Assembly (NCBI RefSeq): GCF_910592395.1
Contig: NC_088317.1
Span: 11,286,001 to 11,350,000, forward strand
From: Lineus longissimus
Taxonomy: Eukaryota > Nemertea > Pilidiophora > Heteronemertea > Lineidae
Direction of reading: 5' to 3'
Length of the DNA stretch: 64,000 nucleotides
Numbering within the stretch: position 1 is the first letter of the stretch; each line of letters opens with the position of its first letter. Shown here piece after piece: positions 45,138-57,600 of the stretch. The translations under genes were made by a program, and so were the position numbers. The notes beneath the pieces were generated by a model. It saw only the letters and a program-made list of their open reading frames with translations. It did no database searches and was not told the DNA's origin.

Positions 45138-48100
45138 ATGAGATAGGCCATTGCAGTGAAATCGAAGATGGCCGCCAATACCTGTAGGGCTCCGTACCTC
45201 TGCAACCAATTCAGCTAGGTGGTTTATTTTGGTATCTAGACATAGATTTTTGGGGTCAAGCTATCCATTGCAGCCACAAGTTTCAATGTAAAGATAGGCG
45301 AATGCAGTGAAATCCAAAATGGCCAATACCTGAAGGGCTTCGTTCCTCTGCAACCAATTCAGCTAGGAGGTTGATGTTACTGTCTAGACACAGGTTTTTG
45401 GGGTCAAGCTATCCATTGCAGCCACAAGTTTCACTGTAAAGATAGGGCAATGCAGTGAAATCCACGATGGCCAATACCTGAAGGGCTCCGTTCCTCTGCA
45501 ACAAATTCAGCTAGGAGGTTGATGTTGGTGTATAGACACAGGTTTTTGGGGTCAAGCTATCCATTGCAGCCATTGGTTTCAATGTAAAGATGAGTCATTG
45601 CAGTGAAATCAGAGATGGCCGCCAAGATGACCGTCAATACCTATAAGGCTCCGTTCCTCTGCAACCAATTCAGCTAGGAGGTTGATTTTGGTGTCCAGAC
45701 ATTGGTTGTGGGGCTCAAGCTATCGATTGCAGCCATTAGTTTCAATGTAAAGATAGGCCTATGCACTGAATTGCAAGATGGCCAATACCAAAAGGGGGCT
45801 CAGTAACTCCGCAACCAATACGGCTAGGCAGTTGATTTTGGTATCTAGACACAGGTTTTTCGGGTCAAGCTATCTATTGCTGTCACCAGTTTCAATGTAA
45901 AGATAGGCCAATGCAGAGAAATCCACGATAATCCAATACCTGATGGCTACCTTCCTCTGCAACAAATTGAGCTAGGAGGTTGGTGTTGGTGTCTAGACAC
46001 AGGTTTTTGGGGTCAAGCTATCCTTATTGCAGCCATTAGTTTCAATGTAAGATGAGCCAATGCAGTGAAATCCAAGATGGCCGCCAATACCTGTAGGGAT
46101 CTGTACCTCTGCAACCAATTCAGCTAGGTGGTTGATGTTGGTGTCTAGAGATAGGTTTTTGGGGTCAAGCTATCCATTGCAGCCACAAGTTTCAATGTAA
46201 AGATAGGCGAATGCAGTGAAATCCAAAATGGCCAATACCTGAAGGGCTTCGTTCCTCTGCAACCAATTCAGCTAGGAGGTTGATGTTACTGTCCAAACAC
46301 AGGTTTTTGGGGTCAAGCTATCCATTGCAGCCACAAGTTTTAATGTAAAGATAGGCCAATGCAGTGAAATGCAGGATGGCCAATTACCTAGGAAGTTGAT
46401 GTTGCTCCGTAACTCTGCAACCAAGATAGGAGGTTGTCTAGACATAGGTCTAGCTATCCATTGCAGCCATCAATGTAACATCTTTTCATTGATGGCCAAT
46501 GCAGTAAAATCTAAGATTGCCAATACCTGATGGGCTCCGTTCCTGTGCAACAAATTCAGCTAGGAGGTTGAAATTGGTGTATAGACACAGGTTTTTGGGA
46601 TGAAGCTATCCATTGCAGCCACCAGGTTTCAATGTAAAGATAGGGCAATGCAGTGAAATCCACGATGGCCAATGCCTGAAGGGCTCTGTTCCTCTGCAAC
46701 CAATTCAGCTAGGAGGTTGTCTAGACATAGGTCTAGCTATCCATTGAAGCCATCAATGTAACATCTTTTCATTGATGGCCAATGCAGTAAAATCTAAGAT
46801 TGCCAATACCTGATGGGCTCCGTTCCTCTGCAACAAATTCAGCTAGGAGGTTGATGTTGGTGTATAGACACAGGTTTTTGGGGTCAAGCTATCCATTGCA
46901 GCCATTAGTTTCAATGTAAAGATGAGCCAATGCAGTGAAATCAAAGATTGCCAGTACCTGAAGGGCTCCGTTCCTCTGCAACCAATTCAGCTAGTTGGTT
47001 GATGTTGGTGTCTAGACATAGGTCTTTGGGGTCAAGCTATCCATTGCAGCCACAAGTTTCAATGTAAACATAGGCGAATGCAGTGAAATCCAAGATTGCC
47101 AATACCTGATGGGCTTCGTTCCTCTGCAACCAATTCAGCTAGGAGTTTGATGTTACTGTCTAGACATAGGTTTTTGGGGTCAAGCTATCCATTGCAGCCA
47201 TCAGTTTCAATATGAGAGAGGCCAATGCAGTGAAATCCAAGATGGCCGCCAATACCTGTAGGGCTCCGTATCTCTGCAACCAATTCAGCTAGGAGGTTGA
47301 TGTTGGTGTATAGACACAGGTTTTTGGGGTCAAGCTATCTATTGCAGTCACCAGTTTCAATGTAAAGATAAGCCAATGCAGAGAAATCCACGATAATCCA
47401 ATACCTGATGGCTACCTTCCTCTGCAACCAATTGAGCTAGGAGGTTGGTGTTGGTGTCTAGACATAGGTTTTTGGGGTCAAGCTATCCATTGCAGCCACT
47501 AAGGTTTCAGTGTAAAGATAGGGCAATGCAGTGAAATCCACGATGGCCAATGCCTAAAGGGCTCTGTTCCTCTGCAACCAATTCAGCTAGGAGGTTGTCT
47601 AGACATAGGTCTAGCTATCCATTGCAAGCCATCAATGTAACATCTTTTCATTGATGGCCAATGCAGTAAAATCTAAGATTGCCAATACCTGATGGGCTCC
47701 GTTCCTCTGCAACAAATTCAGCTAGGAGGTTGATGTTGGTGTATAGACACAGGTTTTTGGGGTCAAGCTATCCATTGCAGCCATTAGTTTCAATGTAAAG
47801 ATGAGCCAATGCAGTGAAATCAAAGATTGCCAGTACCTGAAGGGCTCCGTTCCTCTGCAACCAATTCAGCTAGTTGGTTGATGTTGGTGTCTAGACATAG
47901 GTTTTTGGGGAAAAGCTATCCATTGCAGCCACAAGTTTTAATATAAAGATAAGGCAATGCAGTGAAATCCACGATGGCCAATACCTGAAGGGCTCTGTTC
48001 CTCTGCAACCAATTCAGCTAGGAGGTTGATGTTACTGTCTAAACACAGGTTTTTGGGGAAAAGCTATCCATTGCAGCCACAAGTTTCAATATAAAGATAG

Positions 48101-49620
48101 GGCAATGCAGTGAAATCCACGATGGCCAATACCTGAAGGGCTCTGTTCCTCTGCAACCAATTCAGCTGGGAGGTTGTCTAGACATAGGTCTAGCTATCTA
48201 TTGCAGCCATCAATGTTACATCTTTTCATTGATGGCCAATGCAGTAAATTCTAAGATTGCCAATACCTGATGGGCTCCGTTCCTCTGCAACAAATTCAGC
48301 TGGGATGTTGATATTGGTGTATAGACACAGGTTTTTGGGGTCAAGCTATCCATTGCAGCCATTAGTTTCAATGTAAGATGAGCCAATGCAGTGAAATCAG
48401 AGATGGCCGCCAAGATTGCCGCCAATACCTATAGGATCTTTGATACTCTGCAAAAAGCTATCCATTGCAGCCACCAGTTTCAAGGTAAAAATAGGCGAAT
48501 TCAGGGAAATCCAAGATGGCCAATACCTGAAGGGCTTCGTTCCTCTGCAACCAATTCAGCTAGGAGGTTGATGTTACTGTCTAGACACAGGTTTTTGGGG
48601 TCAAGCTATCCATTGCAGTCACCAGTTTCAATGTAAAGATAGGCCAATGCAGAGAAATCCACGATAATCCAATACCTGATGGCTACCTTCCTCTGCAACC
48701 AATTGAGCTAGGAGGTTGGTGTTGGTGTCTAGACATAGGTTTTTGGGGTCAAGCTATCCATTGCAGCCACTAAGGTTTCAGTGTAAAGATAGGGCAATGC
48801 AGTGAAATCCACGATGGCCAATACCTGAAGGGCTCTGTTCCTCTGCAACCAATTCAGCTAGGAGGTTGATGTTACTGTCTAAACACAGGTTTTTGGGGAA
48901 AAGCTATCCATTGCAGCCACAAGTTTCAATATAAAGATAGGGCAATGCAGTGAAATCCACGATGGCCAATACCTGAAGGGCTCTGTTCCTCTGCAACCAA
49001 TTCAGCTGGGAGGTTGTCTAGACATAGGTCTAGCTATCTATTGCAGCCATCAATGTTACATCTTTTCATTGATGGCCAATGCAGTAAATTCTAAGATTGC
49101 CAATACCTGATGGGCTCCGTTCCTCTGCAACAAATTCAGCTGGGATGTTGATATTGGTGTATAGACACAGGTTTTTGGGGTCAAGCTATCCATTGCAGCC
49201 ATTAGTTTCAATGTAAGATGAGCCAATGCAGTGAAATCAGAGATGGCCGCCAAGATTGCCGCCAATACCTATAGGATCTTTGATACTCTGCAAAAAGCTA
49301 TCCATTGCAACCACCAGTTTCAAGGTAAAAATAGGCGAATTCAGGGAAATCCAAGATGGCCAATACCTGAAGGGCTTCGTTCCTCTGCAACCAATTCAGC
49401 TAGGAGGTTGATGTTACTGTCTAGACACAGGTTTTTGGGGTCAAGCTATCCATTGCAGCCACCAGTTTCAATGTAAAGATAGGCCAATGCAGAGAAATCC
49501 ACGATAATCCAATACCTGATGGCTACCTTCCTCTGCAACCAATTGAGCTAGGAGGTTGGTGTTGGTGTCTAGACATAGGTTTTTGGGGTCAAGCTATCCA
49601 TTGCAGCCATCAGTTTCAAT
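45138..49620. repeat. 5 kb higher-order repeat, copy 1 (4,483 bp)
   Basis: Defined by the marker ATGAGATAGGCCATTGCAG at 45138, 49621, 54684, 59733 and 63808. This copy lacks about 580 bp found in copies 2 and 3 (the run around 51790-52350). It ends with two 840 bp sub-repeats. Confidence 0.85.
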
Positions 49621-50070
49621 ATGAGATAGGCCATTGCAGTGAAATCGAGGATGGCCGCCAATACCTGTAGGGCTCCGTACCTCTGCAACCAATTCAGCTA
49701 GGTGGTTTATTTTGGTATCTAGACATAGATTTTTGGGGTCAAGCTATCCATTGCAGCCACAAGTTTCAATGTAAAGATAGGCGAATGCAGTGAAATCCAA
49801 AATGGCCAATACCTGAAGGGCTTCGTTCCTCTGCAACCAATTCAGCTAGGAGGTTGATGTTACTGTCTAGACACAGGTTTTTGGGGTCAAGCTATCCATT
49901 GCAGCCACAAGTTTCAATGTAAAGATAGGGCAATGCAGTGAAATCCACGATGGCCAATACCTGAAGGGCTCCGTTCCTCTGCAACAAATTCAGCTAGGAG
50001 GTTGATGTTGGTGTATAGACACAGGTTTTTGGGGTCAAGCTATCCATTGCAGCCATTGGTTTCAATGTAA
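48391..50070. repeat. 840 bp tandem sub-repeat pair (first of three)
   Basis: Hybrid monomers at 48391 and 49231 are exactly 840 bp apart. The same 840 bp spacing is seen at 53454/54294 and 58503/59343. The first member of each pair runs into the ACTAAGGTTTCA monomer and the second into the ATGAGATAGG monomer. Single-member versions exist at 44748 and 63418. Confidence 0.85.
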
Positions 50071-53000
50071 AGATGAGTCATTGCAGTGAAATCAGAGATG
50101 GCCGCCAAGATGACCGTCAATACCTATAAGGCTCCGTTCCTCTGCAACCAATTCAGCTAGGAGGTTGATTTTGGTGTCCAGACATTGGTTGTGGGGCTCA
50201 AGCTATCGATTGCAGCCATTAGTTTCAATGTAAAGATAGGCCTATGCACTGAATTGCAAGATGGCCAATACCAAAAGGGGGCTCAGTAACTCCGCAACCA
50301 ATACGGCTAGGCAGTTGATTTTGGTATCTAGACACAGGTTTTTCGGGTCAAGCTATCTATTGCTGTCACCAGTTTCAATGTAAAGATAGGCCAATGCAGA
50401 GAAATCCACGATAATCCAATACCTGATGGCTACCTTCCTCTGCAACAAATTGAGCTAGGAGGTTGGTGTTGGTGTCTAGACACAGGTTTTTGGGGTCAAG
50501 CTATCCTTATTGCAGCCATTAGTTTCAATGTAAGATGAGCCAATGCAGTGAAATCCAAGATGGCCGCCAATACCTGTAGGGATCTGTACCTCTGCAACCA
50601 ATTCAGCTAGGTGGTTGATGTTGGTGTCTAGAGATAGGTTTTTGGGGTCAAGCTATCCATTGCAGCCACAAGTTTCAATGTAAAGATAGGCGAATGCAGT
50701 GAAATCCAAGATGGCCAATACCTGAAGGGCTTCGTTCCTCTGCAACCAATTCAGCTAGGAGGTTGATGTTACTGTCTAAACACAGGTTTTTGGGGTCAAG
50801 CTATCCATTGCAGCCACAAGTTTTAATGTAAAGATAGGCCAATGCAGTGAAATGCAGGATGGCCAATTACCTAGGAAGTTGATGTTGCTCCGTAACTCTG
50901 CAACCAAGATAGGAGGTTGTCTAGACATAGGTCTAGCTATCCATTGCAGCCATCAATGTAACATCTTTTCATTGATGGCCAATGCAGTAAAATCTAAGAT
51001 TGCCAATACCTGATGGGCTCCGTTCCTGTGCAACAAATTCAGCTAGGAGGTTGAAATTGGTGTATAGACACAGGTTTTTGGGATGAAGCTATCCATTGCA
51101 GCCACCAGGTTTCAATGTAAAGATAGGGCAATGCAGTGAAATCCACGATGGCCAATGCCTGAAGGGCTCTGTTCCTCTGCAACCAATTCAGCTAGGAGGT
51201 TGTCTAGACATAGGTCTAGCTATCCATTGCAAGCCATCAATGTAACATCTTTTCATTGATGGCCAATGCAGTAAAATCTAAGATTGCCAATACCTGATGG
51301 GCTCCGTTCCTCTGCAACAAATTCAGCTAGGAGGTTGATGTTGGTGTATAGACACAGGTTTTTGGGGTCAAGCTATCCATTGCAACCATTAGTTTCAATG
51401 TAAAGATGAGCCAATGCAGTGAAATCAAAGATTGCCAGTACCTGAAGGGCTCCGTTCCTCTGCAACCAATTCAGCTAGTTGGTTGATGTTGGTGTCTAGA
51501 CATAGGTCTTTGGGGTCAAGCTATCCATTGCAGCCACAAGTTTCAATGTAAACATAGGCGAATGCAGTGAAATCCAAGATTGCCAATACCTGATGGGCTT
51601 CGTTCCTCTGCAACCAATTCAGCTAGGAGTTTGATGTTACTGTCTAGACATAGGTTTTTGGGGTCAAGCTATCCATTGCAGCCATCAGTTTCAATATGAG
51701 AGAGGCCAATGCAGTGAAATCCAAGATGGCCGCCAATACCTGTAGGGCTCCGTATCTCTGCAACCAATTCAGCTAGGAGGTTGATGTTGGTGTATAGAAA
51801 CATGTTTTTGGGGTCAAGCTATCCATTGCAGCCACCAGTTCAATGTAAAGATAGGGCAATGCAGTGAAATCCACGATGGCCAATACCTGAAGGGCTCTGT
51901 TCCTCTGCAACCAATTCAGCTAGGAGCTTGTCTAGACATAGGTCTAGCTATCCATTGCAAGCCATCAATCTAAAATCTTTTCATTGATGGCAATGCAGTG
52001 GAATCTAAGATTGCTAATACCTGAAGGGCTCCGTTCCTCTGCAACCAATTCAGCTAGGAGGTTGATGTTGGTGTATAGACACAGGTTTTTGGGGTCAAGC
52101 TATCTATTGCAGTCACCAGTTTCAATGTAAAGATAGGCCTATGCAGTGAAATCCAAGATGGCCAATACCTGAAGGGCTTCGTTCCTCTGCAACCAATTCA
52201 GCTAGGAGTTTGATGTTACTGTCTAGACATAGGTTTTTGGGGTCAAGCTATCCATTGCAGCCATCAGTTTCAATATGAGAGAGGTCAATGCAGTGAAATC
52301 CAAGATGGCCGCCAATACCTGTAGGGCTCCGTATCTCTGCAACCAATTCAGCTAGGAGGTTGATGTTGGTGTATAGACACAGGTTTTTGGGGTCAAGCTA
52401 TCTATTGCAGTCACCAGTTTCAATGTAAAGATAAGCCAATGCAGAGAAATCCACGATAATCCAATACCTGATGGCTACCTTCCTCTGCAACCAATTGAGC
52501 TAGGAGGTTGGTGTTGGTGTCTAGACATAGGTTTTTGGGGTCAAGCTATCCATTGCAGCCACTAAGGTTTCAGTGTAAAGATAGGGCAATGCAGTGAAAT
52601 CCACGATGGCCAATGCCTAAAGGGCTCTGTTCCTCTGCAACCAATTCAGCTAGGAGGTTGTCTAGACATAGGTCTAGCTATCCATTGCAAGCCATCAATG
52701 TAACATCTTTTCATTGATGGCCAATGCAGTAAAATCTAAGATTGCCAATACCTGATGGGCTCCGTTCCTCTGCAACAAATTCAGCTAGGAGGTTGATGTT
52801 GGTGTATAGACACAGGTTTTTGGGGTCAAGCTATCCATTGCAGCCATTAGTTTCAATGTAAAGATGAGCCAATGCAGTGAAATCAAAGATTGCCAGTACC
52901 TGAAGGGCTCCGTTCCTCTGCAACCAATTCAGCTAGTTGGTTGATGTTGGTGTCTAGACATAGGTTTTTGGGGAAAAGCTATCCATTGCAGCCACAAGTT

Positions 53001-54683
53001 TTAATATAAAGATAGGGCAATGCAGTGAAATCCACGATGGCCAATACCTGAAGGGCTCTGTTCCTCTGCAACCAATTCAGCTAGGAGGTTGATGTTACTG
53101 TCTAAACACAGGTTTTTGGGGAAAAGCTATCCATTGCAGCCACAAGTTTCAATATAAAGATAGGGCAATGCAGTGAAATCCACGATGGCCAATACCTGAA
53201 GGGCTCTGTTCCTCTGCAACCAATTCAGCTGGGAGGTTGTCTAGACATAGGTCTAGCTATCTATTGCAGCCATCAATGTTACATCTTTTCATTGATGGCC
53301 AATGCAGTAAATTCTAAGATTGCCAATACCTGATGGGCTCCGTTCCTCTGCAACAAATTCAGCTGGGATGTTGATATTGGTGTATAGACACAGGTTTTTG
53401 GGGTCAAGCTATCCATTGCAGCCATTAGTTTCAATGTAAGATGAGCCAATGCAGTGAAATCAGAGATGGCCGCCAAGATTGCCGCCAATACCTATAGGAT
53501 CTTTGATACTCTGCAAAAAGCTATCCATTGCAGCCACCAGTTTCAAGGTAAAAATAGGCGAATTCAGGGAAATCCAAGATGGCCAATACCTGAAGGGCTT
53601 CGTTCCTCTGCAACCAATTCAGCTAGGAGGTTGATGTTACTGTCTAGACACATGTTTTTGGGGTCAAGCTATCCATTGCAGTCACCAGTTTCAATGTAAA
53701 GATAGGCCAATGCAGAGAAATCCACGATAATCCAATACCTGATGGCTACCTTCCTCTGCAACCAATTGAGCTAGGAGGTTGGTGTTGGTGTCTAGACATA
53801 GGTTTTTGGGGTCAAGCTATCCATTGCAGCCACTAAGGTTTCAGTGTAAAGATAGGGCAATGCAGTGAAATCCACGATGGCCAATACCTGAAGGGCTCTG
53901 TTCCTCTGCAACCAATTCAGCTAGGAGGTTGATGTTACTGTCTAAACACAGGTTTTTGGGGAAAAGCTATCCATTGCAGCCACAAGTTTCAATATAAAGA
54001 TAGGGCAATGCAGTGAAATCCACGATGGCCAATACCTGAAGGGCTCTGTTCCTCTGCAACCAATTCAGCTGGGAGGTTGTCTAGACATAGGTCTAGCTAT
54101 CTATTGCAGCCATCAATGTTACATCTTTTCATTGATGGCCAATGCAGTAAATTCTAAGATTGCCAATACCTGATGGGCTCCGTTCCTCTGCAACAAATTC
54201 AGCTGGGATGTTGATATTGGTGTATAGACACAGGTTTTTGGGGTCAAGCTATCCATTGCAGCCATTAGTTTCAATGTAAGATGAGCCAATGCAGTGAAAT
54301 CAGAGATGGCCGCCAAGATTGCCGCCAATACCTATAGGATCTTTGATACTCTGCAAAAAGCTATCCATTGCAACCACCAGTTTCAAGGTAAAAATAGGCG
54401 AATTCAGGGAAATCCAAGATGGCCAATACCTGAAGGGCTTCGTTCCTCTGCAACCAATTCAGCTAGGAGGTTGATGTTACTGTCTAGACACATGTTTTTG
54501 GGGTCAAGCTATCCATTGCAGTCACCAGTTTCAATGTAAAGATAGGCCAATGCAGAGAAATCCACGATAATCCAATACCTGATGGCTACCTTCCTCTGCA
54601 ACCAATTGAGCTAGGAGGTTGGTGTTGGTGTCTAGACATAGGTTTTTGGGGTCAAGCTATCCATTGCAGCCATCAGTTTCAAT
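49621..54683. repeat. 5 kb higher-order repeat, copy 2 (5,063 bp)
   Basis: Full-length copy with the landmark monomers ATTGCTGTCACCAG (about 50359), GGCCAATTACCTAGG (about 50861) and two 840 bp sub-repeats at its end. Confidence 0.87.
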
Positions 54684-57600
54684 ATGAGATAGGCCATTGC
54701 AGTGAAATCGAGGATGGCCGCCAATACCTGTAGGGCTCCGTACCTCTGCAACCAATTCAGCTAGGTGGTTTATTTTGGTATCTAGACATAGATTTTTGGG
54801 GTCAAGCTATCCATTGCAGCCACAAGTTTCAATGTAAAGATAGGCGAATGCAGTGAAATCCAAAATGGCCAATACCTGAAGGGCTTCGTTCCTCTGCAAC
54901 CAATTCAGCTAGGAGGTTGATGTTACTGTCTAGACACAGGTTTTTGGGGTCAAGCTATCCATTGCAGCCACAAGTTTCACTGTAAAGATAGGGCAATGCA
55001 GTGAAATCCACGATGGCCAATACCTGAAGGGCTCCGTTCCTCTGCAACAAATTCAGCTAGGAGGTTGATGTTGGTGTATAGACAGAGGTTTTTGGGGTCA
55101 AGCTATCCATTGCAGCCATTGGTTTCAATGTAAAGATGAGTCATTGCAGTGAAATCAGAGATGGCCGCCAAGATGACCGTCAATACCTATAAGGCTCCGT
55201 TCCTCTGCAACCAATTCAGCTAGGAGGTTGATTTTGGTGTCCAGACATTGGTTGTGGGGCTCAAGCTATCGATTGCAGCCATTAGTTTCAATGTAAAGAT
55301 AGGCCTATGCACTGAATTGCAAGATGGCCAATACCAAAAGGGGGCTCAGTAACTCCGCAACCAATACGGCTAGGCAGTTGATTTTGGTATCTAGACACAG
55401 GTTTTTCGGGTCAAGCTATCTATTGCTGTCACCAGTTTCAATGTAAAGATAGGCCAATGCAGAGAAATCCACGATAATCCAATACCTGATGGCTACCTTC
55501 CTCTGCAACAAATTGAGCTAGGAGGTTGGTGTTGGTGTCTAGACACAGGTTTTTGGGGTCAAGCTATCCTTATTGCAGCCATTAGTTTCAATGTAAGATG
55601 AGCCGATGCAGTGAAATCCAAGATGGCCGCCAATACCTGTAGGGATCTGTACCTCTGCAACCAATTCAGCTAGGTGGTTGATGTTGGTGTCTAGAGATAG
55701 GTTTTTGGGGTCAAGCTATCCATTGCAGCCACAAGTTTCAATGTAAAGATAGGCGAATGCAGTGAAATCCAAGATGGCCAATACCTGAAGGGCTTCGTTC
55801 CTCTGCAACCAATTCAGCTAGGAGGTTGATGTTACTGTCTAAACACAGGTTTTTGGGGTCAAGCTATCCATTGCAGCCACAAGTTTTAATGTAAAGATAG
55901 GCCAATGCAGTGAAATGCAGGATGGCCAATTACCTAGGAAGTTGATGTTGCTCCGTAACTCTGCAACCAAGATAGGAGGTTGTCTAGACATAGGTCTAGC
56001 TATCCATTGCAGCCATCAATGTAACATCTTTTCATTGATGGCCAATGCAGTAAAATCTAAGATTGCCAATACCTGATGGGCTCCGTTCCTGTGCAACAAA
56101 TTCAGCTAGGAGGTTGAAATTGGTGTATAGACACAGGTTTTTGGGATGAAGCTATCCATTGCAGCCACCAGGTTTCAATGTAAAGATAGGGCAATGCAGT
56201 GAAATCCACGATGGCCAATGCCTGAAGGGCTCTGTTCCTCTGCAACCAATTCAGCTAGGAGGTTGTCTAGACATAGGTCTAGCTATCCATTGCAAGCCAT
56301 CAATGTAACATCTTTTCATTGATGGCCAATGCAGTAAAATCTAAGATTGCCAATACCTGATGGGCTCCGTTCCTCTGCAACAAATTCAGCTAGGAGGTTG
56401 ATGTTGGTGTATAGACACAGGTTTTTGGGGTCAAGCTATCCATTGCAGCCATTAGTTTCAATGTAAAGATGAGCCAATGCAGTGAAATCAAAGATTGCCA
56501 GTACCTGAAGGGCTCCGTTCCTCTGCAACCAATTCAGCTAGTTGGTTGATGTTGGTGTCTAGACATAGGTCTTTGGGGTCAAGCTATCCATTGCAGCCAC
56601 AAGTTTCAATGTAAACATAGGCGAATGCAGTGAAATCCAAGATTGCCAATACCTGATGGGCTTCGTTCCTCTGCAACCAATTCAGCTAGGAGTTTGATGT
56701 TACTGTCTAGACATAGGTTTTTGGGGTCAAGCTATCCATTGCAGCCATCAGTTTCAATATGAGAGAGGCCAATGCAGTGAAATCCAAGATGGCCGCCAAT
56801 ACCTGTAGGGCTCCGTATCTCTGCAACCAATTCAGCTAGGAGGTTGATGTTGGTGTATAGACACATGTTTTTGGGGTCAAGCTATCCATTGCAGCCACCA
56901 GTTCAATGTAAAGATAGGGCAATGCAGTGAAATCCACGATGGCCAATACCTGAAGGGCTCTGTTCCTCTGCAACCAATTCAGCTAGGAGCTTGTCTAGAC
57001 ATAGGTCTAGCTATCCATTGCAAGCCATCAATCTAAAGTCTTTTCATTGATGGCAATGCAGTGGAATCTAAGATTGCTAATACCTGAAGGGCTCCGTTCC
57101 TCTGCAACCAATTCAGCTAGGAGGTTGATGTTGGTGTATAGACACAGGTTTTTGGGGTCAAGCTATCTATTGCAGTCACCAGTTTCAATGTAAAGATAGG
57201 CCTATGCAGTGAAATCCAAGATGGCCAATACCTGAAGGGCTTCGTTCCTCTGCAACCAATTCAGCTAGGAGTTTGATGTTACTGTCTAGACATAGGTTTT
57301 TGGGGTCAAGCTATCCATTGCAGCCATCAGTTTCAATATGAGAGAGGCCAATGCAGTGAAATCCAAGATGGCAGCCAATACCTGTAGGGCTCCGTATCTC
57401 TGCAACCAATTCAGCTAGGAGGTTGATGTTGGTGTATAGACACAGGTTTTTGGGGTCAAGCTATCTATTGCAGTCACCAGTTTCAATGTAAAGATAAGCC
57501 AATGCAGAGAAATCCACGATAATCCAATACCTGATGGCTACCTTCCTCTGCAACCAATTGAGCTAGGAGGTTGGTGTTGGTGTCTAGACATAGGTTTTTG

